A stretch of DNA of 25,860 nt from Hymenopellis radicata (Eukaryota > Basidiomycota > Agaricomycetes > Agaricales > Physalacriaceae). Positions 20,401 through 25,860 of this stretch are shown one piece after another. The translations under genes were made by a program, and so were the position numbers. The notes below the pieces were generated by a model. That model did no database searches and was not told the origin of the DNA. It saw only the letters and a program-made list of their open reading frames with translations. Every line of letters begins with the position of its first letter. Positions within the stretch are counted from its first letter, which is position 1. The DNA is taken from NCBI GenBank assembly GCA_015501595.1, contig JADNRX010000714.1:1-25860 (forward strand). The letters run 5' to 3'.

Positions 20401-21289
20401 TAGGCGCTGGAGTGCGTAGCAATAATCATACGCCGATTTCTTGCTTGTATTGTTATGCATGATGTAGTTGTCCATGACTCGAAGGTTATCGCGGTCTCCG
20501 GGTGTTCTACTGTACAGGGCCACATACGAGCCATGAGGAAGCTGTTCGGCTTCGTCGTTCTGGACTTGAATGCGACTCAGGCATCGGCAAAAGACGACGT
20601 TGACCTTGTGATAGCCGTTGACATCCACGATGGTAAGGCGGCGGTGATTGTTCTCGCTTAACCGATTGGCAGGGGTCGCCGCCGTGTCCCAAGTTGAGCG
20701 TAAATCCCAAGTCGCACAGGGCCGACAGTTCAAAGAAGAGCTGGTTCCAGCGTTGAAGTCGGCAGAATGGAGAGTACCGGTGCGCCTTCATCACGCACTT
20801 TGCGCAACAACACCGATGTTTACAGGTGGTTACAACGATATAAGCGTTTGAGACCCGACCCGCAGTCACAATCTTCGAGGACCAGCTTGTCGTATTGGTG
20901 GTCGAAGATGATGGTTTGAATACGGTCCTGCATGGCGAGAAAAGGCTTGAGCTTCTCGCTGACACCCTAGAGATTCAGTCAGCACAGTTAACTTCGGATG
21001 AATGAACCGTACATGCCTGATATCGCTTCCTTGAAGTTGTCTGCGGCTTCTTCTTTTCATTATGCTCGTCCTTGTTCTTTTCATCTTCATCATCGTCTTC
21101 GTCATCAGCCTCATCCCCGGAATCATATGCCGTTCCTTCGTCCAGGCCGTTGCCCGTTGTGTCATCGTAGAGGTGTGCCGTGAAGTCTTCGTTCGCAGAT
21201 GTGGGATCATAGACGATGAGAATGGAATGTCGAAGATGTAGCCACTGGGGCGGGAGACTATGCGCGTCGAATATCGGTGGAGAGGGCAT
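17486..21289 (-). pseudogene. KDZ-family transposase (CxC2 type), frameshifted
   Basis: Eight exons: 21289-21017, 20966-20371, 20323-19907, 19852-19704, 19648-19242, 19188-18807, 18756-18101 and 18048-17486. After an acidic N terminus comes a CxC2-like cysteine cluster (YRCNHL, then CCAKCVMKAH, WNQLFFELSALCDLGF, GHGGDPC, and VVFCRC), which is the zinc-binding front of this class. The transposase core follows: CPACPQPG, FVNCIVSGIFGVV, VDMYGGER, FSYDIWCMYRKH, HILGHVALCRTLF, EAVEQPWANTRLVGAS and HDSLDSVFEDWNY. The tail is a long coiled-coil-like region ending in PKRKKRK. The acids in VDMYGGER, SYDIWC and EAVEQ may be the DDE set. Single-base frameshifts lie near 20822 (after YRCNHL) and 20671 (after GHGGDPC). 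The first intron needs a GC donor (GCATGT) to keep frame. The start is uncertain: an ATG at 21353 opens a different frame. All exons after 20371 are open. Confidence 0.85.
19649..19703 (-). repeat. KDZ intron made largely of GATATC
   Basis: This 55-nt intron (GTATGT..ATAG) between VDMYGGER and FCYSDRAF contains four gatatc palindromes, each in a slightly different context (gcgatatcg, atgatatcc, ctgatatcg, ttgatatca). Flanking exons show no enrichment. Confidence 0.9.
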
Positions 21290-21595
21290 TGTGTTTCTTG
21301 GCGTATGCTTTCAACGTTGTGATATCCAAAGGTTTTTTTGTGCTTCGGCCCATGATGGTGAGAGGATGCTAGAGAGTCTTGAGCACAGACAACAACAAAC
21401 AACAAAGACGACTTACCACAAAGGCCCCATTGTTGAGCCACACAAGTCACATGACCGCCGCCTCTTCTTTCCCGACCGATCCGGCCCCACAGGACATCCG
21501 CCAAACACATGATATCAAACTAAGTCAACCCAGGCAGTTATGTATCGTAAAGTGGTCGTATTCAGGTGGTACAAATATAATAGGATATCTTGTGT
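21290..21595. other. Region 5' of the KDZ gene
   Basis: This ~300-bp stretch has a CT/GA-rich part and a minus-strand open stretch with a Lys/Arg run followed by Cys-Asp-Leu-Cys (about 21460-21430) and a GTAAGT donor-like site at 21417-21412. That could mark an upstream exon of the transposase. Two gatatc words (21510 and 21584) occur near the right side. No convincing terminal repeat matches the GATAT cluster on the other side. Confidence 0.35.
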
Positions 21596-22779
21596 TTACT
21601 GGTCGTTAGAATCTTCAATAACGTGTCCGTGGATCCGGTCCCAATGAGGACCGTCAATCTCTACGTCTGCGCGCTTCAATACTATCCATAGGCATGAATT
21701 CAACACCGCCAGAGGCTGATCCCAAGCCATCGATTTCCATATGCCCAGATGCGGAATAAATCGCTCATAGGCGCCGCCGACTTCTACACCATGGCGCTTG
21801 AAGGCCTTTCCCAGCTTTCGCGGTATGACCTGGCCCACGGCTAGCACTTCCATTGTGAAGATAGCCGGCGGCTTGTGGGACTGCAGGAATAGGATCAGAG
21901 ACGAAGATCTACGACAAGAAATTGCTCACCTTCTCAAACACGGCAAATGTCAACGTGTCCGAAGTATCGAGGAATTCCACCTCGCTATCCTCGTCATCGC
22001 TAATCTCGATGACATCGCCTACACGAGGATGCTTTGACTTCGGATTGGAGGATGCTTGTTCTGGAGAAGAGGGTCTGGCGCGCTTCGGGGGACGAGCAGT
22101 CTGGGGAAAGCGAGCACCAGGAGTCGGAGATGAGCGTAAAGGCGGGGAAGACGGAGTATCAGGAACACGAGGCGCTGCCTTGCGTCGGATTGAAGACGTG
22201 GTGGACTGTGGGGTGGATCGGTGAACGACTGGACAATCTTGCATCATCTTTTCTCGCAATGCGATTAGACGACGAGCTTCGTGATCCGCAAGGAGCTCTC
22301 CCATAGTGAAACCGGAGGCAGCCATCTGTTGTTTGTGATGGCAAGACCCACACTAAAGAATTGTTAGCAGTCGAAGTTGATATTGATTGTTGGATACGCA
22401 CAATTTTCAGCAGTCTTCCCAACTTCTCAAAGCCTTCATCCTCGGGGACGGCAACCCTGTCTGTAGCTCCACAGTTCACTGTGATCGTACACGCGCCGTC
22501 ACAGTCCTTGCGCGAGCATTCCCGGCTGGCGATAGGGGGGTATTTCCGATCGTGTTGTTCGCAGAAGTGAAGGGAAAGGACGTGGGTGAAGTACGCGCTA
22601 ATCTCCTTTTGTTGAGCAGAGGGAGCTGAGCTCAGAGTCGGTAAGGTTGGATCTGGGTCCTCGCGGTACTTTTTCGGTAGGAGGTCCCAGGCAGTATATC
22701 CCTTCGGCGCGCCACGCTTGTCAGCTCGAAGACGCTGAGGACCGAGCCCAGCTTCAGCGCGAGTACGTGGGAGAGACAT
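21596..22779 (-). CDS. Cysteine-rich nuclear-like protein, uncharacterised family
   Basis: Three phase-0 exons, 22779-22402, 22352-21930 and 21880-21596, give 361 residues. The N terminus (KGYTAWDLLPKKYREDP) and a putative zinc site (C88, C93, C97, C103, then C127-x2-C130-H-H across intron 1) match a family that I recall as multi-copy in mushrooms and without known function. Residues 165-235 are Ser/Pro-rich with a basic PPKRARP stretch, followed by DVIEISDDEDSEVEF (239-253), which has the hydrophobic core plus acidic tail of a SUMO-interacting motif. The C-terminal ~95 residues (MEVLAVGQVIPRKLGKAF and a Trp-rich end) form a compact domain that I cannot name. A nuclear, zinc-binding role is inferred. 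All exons are open. It lies 307 bp from the assigned KDZ start, in tandem with it. Confidence 0.72.
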
Positions 22780-22817
22780 GCTGATAGGAAAAATAGTCAG
22801 GTCGACAGTTTATGATG

Positions 22818-22826
22818 TTTTTATAG
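22818..22826 (-). promoter_or_regulatory. TATA box of the Cys-rich gene
   Basis: The minus strand reads ctataaaaac about 40 nt before the ATG at 22779, a usual place for a TATA box with a very short 5' leader. Confidence 0.5.
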
Positions 22827-23753
22827 TTCTCACCCATTGTTGACATCACTTTATTGACCATTGGCCAGTAGTCCGATTAAGGAGAACAATGAATTTACGG
22901 TCGCGACGGTCTGTCTACATCGAGACATATTTTAATAATGATCCGCACGCAGTCAAAGTCCAGCATCCAATGGAGGGCGGGACATTGATCGACCAAAGTA
23001 ACAAGACCTCAAATAATTCCAGCAGGTCTTGGACCTATGACTTTTCAACCTGACGCCGTCACCCACGCAACTCAGCACGTACCTCGCATCACGTTAGTTA
23101 CGCCGCAAGTCCATGCATTGTAGGCAAGAGACCCTGCTAAGACTAATCAGGGAATGCTCATGATGTTATCGGGATGAGGGCAGACTCACCAACAGGATGC
23201 TCGGCCCGAAGTCCCTCCAAAGGAAAAAAGCAACCGCCCGACCATCGTGCCTCCAGTCTGCCCGCTCTCCCTCCACCATACCGGCCTGGACTCTCCCTAC
23301 ATTTTGGTCAGTTCCCGCACTTCAAATCGGTCTAATCAAAGTCTTACAGTGTATATCATTTATTAGTGTACTCTACGTTAAAAAACCGTCATCCGCACTC
23401 CTCCACCCCCGCCCGACGCACCGACAGCAACATGGGCCTTGGAAGTATTGTTAGTTAGTTACAAGTTGACTGACTCGGAAGTACTCACTGAAGGCCTGCC
23501 CGAGCGTCTTGCCCAACGCGTTCTAACGTTTCACGCAAAGGGCTAGGAGCAAAAGTTGTACATTGAAAGCAGTTGATACATGTAAAGCGAGTCACTATGC
23601 TACGTGTTTTCCCGCAATTTCCTTCTTGCTTCCCTTAGTCCTACCCATCCGACAACGGGGAATCGCTGTTCATGGCGCGCCATGCAGCGTATCGCTCTGC
23701 ATACGTTTGATCATTCTCCTGGTCGGGATCCTCAACATCTTCATTATCGTCAG
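22827..23753. other. Intergenic region with repeat copy R1
   Basis: Apart from the direct repeat at 23237-23434, I see no exon or motif. It includes the 3' flank of the 23754-25302 gene and the upstream region of the Cys-rich gene. Confidence 0.4.
23237..23434. repeat. Direct repeat R1 (~198 bp)
   Basis: This stretch aligns along its length with 25566-25760 in the same orientation. Shared pieces include cccgaccatcgtgc at the left, cctggactctccct in the middle, and an exact 27-base stretch at the right (23404-23430 versus 25730-25756). Each copy lies upstream of a minus-strand gene: R1 starts 458 bp before the ATG at 22779. Confidence 0.85.
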
Positions 23754-25302
23754 CTAGCGGCACAAGTTTCTTATGCGACAGATTAGTTCGCGATATGCAG
23801 TCATCTGGAAGGAACTGACCTCGACGATGTCATTGCGGAAGACCATCCTGTAGAACCGACATTCCTCACCTGCCGAATATAAGTTTAATGGTTTATTCAC
23901 ATGAGAACATACGCACGAAAGAATCTGCGAGAGACCCATAGCGTGGGGACGTTGTAGCCGCCGTTCTCGAATACTTCACGCGAGATCTTGTGGCGTTCCG
24001 TCAAATGAGCCCATAGTCTGTCGAACATGGCGTTGTTGACGACTTGACCCTCGGGAAACGCAAAATGTTTCAACGGCTCCCATCTGCTCAAGTGTCAATC
24101 ACATAATCAGATAAACAAAAGTTCGGCGTACGTTCTGCTCTTCTTCCCATAGTCGGCCCAATCAACACGAACTGCCAATCCATCGACATCATAGCGTACG
24201 CCAATCAACGCTTCTGGTACAACGGTCAGCTCACGCTTACGACTAAAGGATGAGAACATACCAACTTGCCAAACATTCTGCTTCGGCTTTCGGGTCTTTG
24301 GCTTTCCAGTCTTTTGCTTTCGAGTCTTTGTGGGCATCGCAGGAAGGTATGAATCACAAGTGAACATCCAACGCGCGTTATTTAAACGTTCCAAGGCTTC
24401 TCCGCCGGCTGCGCAACCTAAAATTTGATCGCTGATCACTGAGGGTACCGCCTCAATACAAGGTCTTTTCGAGGCGTACATAGATATGTGTGGCGTGTAT
24501 TTACGGGAGAATATATAGAGTCGCTAAGGCAGAGACAGATAGATAATCGTGCGTATTCGTGAACATGACGTTGTAAATAACTTTGTGAATATGGAAAGTA
24601 CGCCTAGTGCGGAAAACCTCCTTCGCAAATTGTCCCCACTCAACGTTGTTAGGAATAATATCCACCGCGACGACCAACGTAGCCGTCATATCAACGATCA
24701 GCCAATCGTCCCAATGGCGAACGATCCATGCATCGTCTTGTGCATTGAATACGAAGAAGTCCGGTCCAAGAAAGACGTTGAAGCAGTCATCCATTGGACT
24801 AAGCAACTTCCGATTGTCTTCCAAGCAGATGACATCTCGTCGTGTCGTCTCGAGATAAATGACCTTGGGCCTGTTCTCGTCCTACGCACAGGGTGAGTTA
24901 AGAATATGCTGGGACGGGATTGAACTTACGGGCAGAATGAGGAGGGTTCGCACACGGAAGACCTCTCCTGGGGCGAGAGACACCTCTGATTCGGTATCCG
25001 AGTCGCTGTCGGAAGACTTGTCCTCGGGCAAAAAGGTTTCTCTGATGACCTCCCCATGATCGTCCAGTTCGAGGCAAGGAATACCACCAACGGTAGCACC
25101 TGTGGAAGGCACATCGGGAATTACGCTCTCCTGGATGATCTCGCCCTCATCGTCCAACTCGAGCAGGGGAATTCCATCAACTGGCGCGGGAACGAACGGT
25201 GTCCATGAGATCTCCGGCATCATCCAGCTCGAGAAGGTATTCAGCCGGGATGGCTTTGAACCAGTCGTCGTGTTGGAGTTCGAATAAAACTGGGGGATGC
25301 AT
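23754..25302 (-). CDS. Uncharacterised mushroom-family protein, N terminus unclear
   Basis: Exons (25223-)24930, 24881-24505, 24464-24132, 24086-23917 and 23869-23754 give 429 residues from the ATG at 25223. Motifs that I recall from a dispersed mushroom family of unknown function: CFNVFLGPDFFVFNA, WIVRHWDDWLIVDM, FHIHKVIYNVMFTNTHDYLS, GCAAGGEALERLNNARWMF, GVRYDVDGLAVRVDWA, RWEPLKHFAFPEGQVV and NVPTLWVSRRFFR. The N-terminal part has acidic repeats of LELDDxGE. An earlier ATG at 25302, just after a TATA box, opens a frame with a further repeat (EYLLELDDAGDLMD) that stops after ~40 codons. So the gene has either a one-base frameshift near 25200 or a short upstream ORF. The last intron donor (GTGCGT at 23916) was picked to keep frame. 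No catalytic motif was recognised. Confidence 0.68.
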
Positions 25303-25359
25303 GAATGCTGCGTGTCGGGGAAGTAAGGAATATGCGTACCGAGAAAGGCCAAGAGGCAG

Positions 25360-25366
25360 TTATATA
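25360..25366 (-). promoter_or_regulatory. TATA box of the 23.8-25.3 kb gene
   Basis: The minus strand reads cacgtatataac, with tatataa at 25366-25360, 58 nt before the ATG at 25302. This supports transcription starting between about 25340 and 25310 and makes 25302 the first ATG in the transcript. Confidence 0.6.
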
Positions 25367-25374
25367 CGTGAGCA

Positions 25375-25412
25375 GGACTGGTCCTTTGCAAAGATGAACC
25401 AAGGACCAGTCC
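25375..25412. promoter_or_regulatory. 12-bp inverted repeat beside the TATA box
   Basis: The arms ggactggtcctt (25375-25386) and aaggaccagtcc (25401-25412) are exact complements around 14 bases, and end 9 bp upstream of the TATA box. A spaced pair of half sites in this position looks like a regulator-binding element. No known factor is assigned. Confidence 0.6.
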
Positions 25413-25565
25413 AAGAGACGACGGAGATTACCTTGGATTTTGCTTTTCCCCGTAAGGCCTGGTCAATGCGAGTGGCGCTTGGATCTACTCAAAACGATTA
25501 GCCCAACAAAAGGATCGAAGGCTTTCGCAAACGCACCCCATGTATTGGTCCGGATCCAAAGCAAT

Positions 25566-25760
25566 CCCGACCATCGTGCTCTCAATCTGTCCCCGCTCTG
25601 CCCAACCGACCTGGACTCTCCCTGCATTGTGGTCAATTCCCTTACTTCAGATCAGTCAGAAACGTCTTACGATTGCGTGAACGATATCTATGTAGTCTAC
25701 GTCAAAAAAACAGTCCTTGCGCACTCCTTCACCCCCGCCCGACGCACCGACAGCAATATG
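25566..25760. repeat. Direct repeat R2 (~195 bp)
   Basis: Partner of R1. It starts 264 bp upstream of the ATG at 25302 and about 200 bp upstream of the TATA box. No coding frame is conserved between the copies: reading frames drift because of small gaps. Sequence beyond 25760 to the window end shows nothing that I can name. Confidence 0.85.
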
Positions 25761-25860
25761 CTGTGATGGTCAGAGCGAGGATGGAAAAGCTTACGTAACC
25801 GTTTGGCTGTACCACTTACCCAGCCATCTCAGCACCGCCATCGTGTATGTCGGGTGTTCG

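Noticed and set aside
20866..21510. Minus-strand 214-codon frame over the KDZ start
   Set aside because: It runs out of frame with the acidic region and the GVSEKLKPFL exon and shows no KDZ motif; only its first part might be an upstream exon.

Overview
This window looks like a repeat-rich piece of a mushroom-forming basidiomycete (Agaricomycete) nuclear genome. The reasons are short introns of about 40-80 nt with GT..AG borders, a KDZ-type transposase of the fungal CxC2 class, a decayed Ty3/Gypsy element, and several gene families that I recall as multi-copy and uncharacterised in mushrooms. The phylum call rests on recognition from memory, not on a search. I see no rRNA, tRNA, CRISPR or bacterial operon features.

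Layout. Positions 1-2155 are non-coding and end in repeat copy A. Positions 2302-7684 hold a cluster of four spliced genes: a small basic protein (+), two genes with caulimovirus viroplasmin/RNase H1 N-terminal-like domains (-), and a larger tryptophan-rich protein (+) that carries three inactivating lesions. Positions 7685-13463 are a repeat nest: a 1.1 kb foldback element (C) with an exact 8-bp target duplication, repeat copy B (reverse-complement partner of A), and a second foldback copy (D) without a target duplication. Positions 13464-16262 (-) are a truncated Gypsy pol, itself split by a 416-bp MITE with 17-bp inverted ends and an 8-bp target duplication. After a purine-rich stretch and a block of GATAT motifs comes the KDZ transposase (17486-21289, -; eight exons, two frameshifts). 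On the right are two more spliced minus-strand genes: a 361-aa cysteine-rich protein, and a protein of about 429 aa with an N-terminal frameshift or short upstream ORF. Each has a TATA box and a copy of a ~197-bp direct repeat upstream.

How it fits together. Intact and broken members of dispersed, lineage-restricted families sit together around a KDZ transposase and non-autonomous elements. All three transposition footprints that I can test are compatible with 8-bp duplication: two (C and the MITE) are exact and one (D) is lost by rearrangement. The lesions are single-base indels and nonsense codons that mostly look like C-to-T changes, as expected from 5-methylcytosine or RIP-like decay. Some indels could instead be assembly errors. 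Two of the accessory proteins carry motifs resembling SUMO-interacting motifs. A cargo or module role for the gene cluster is inference only.
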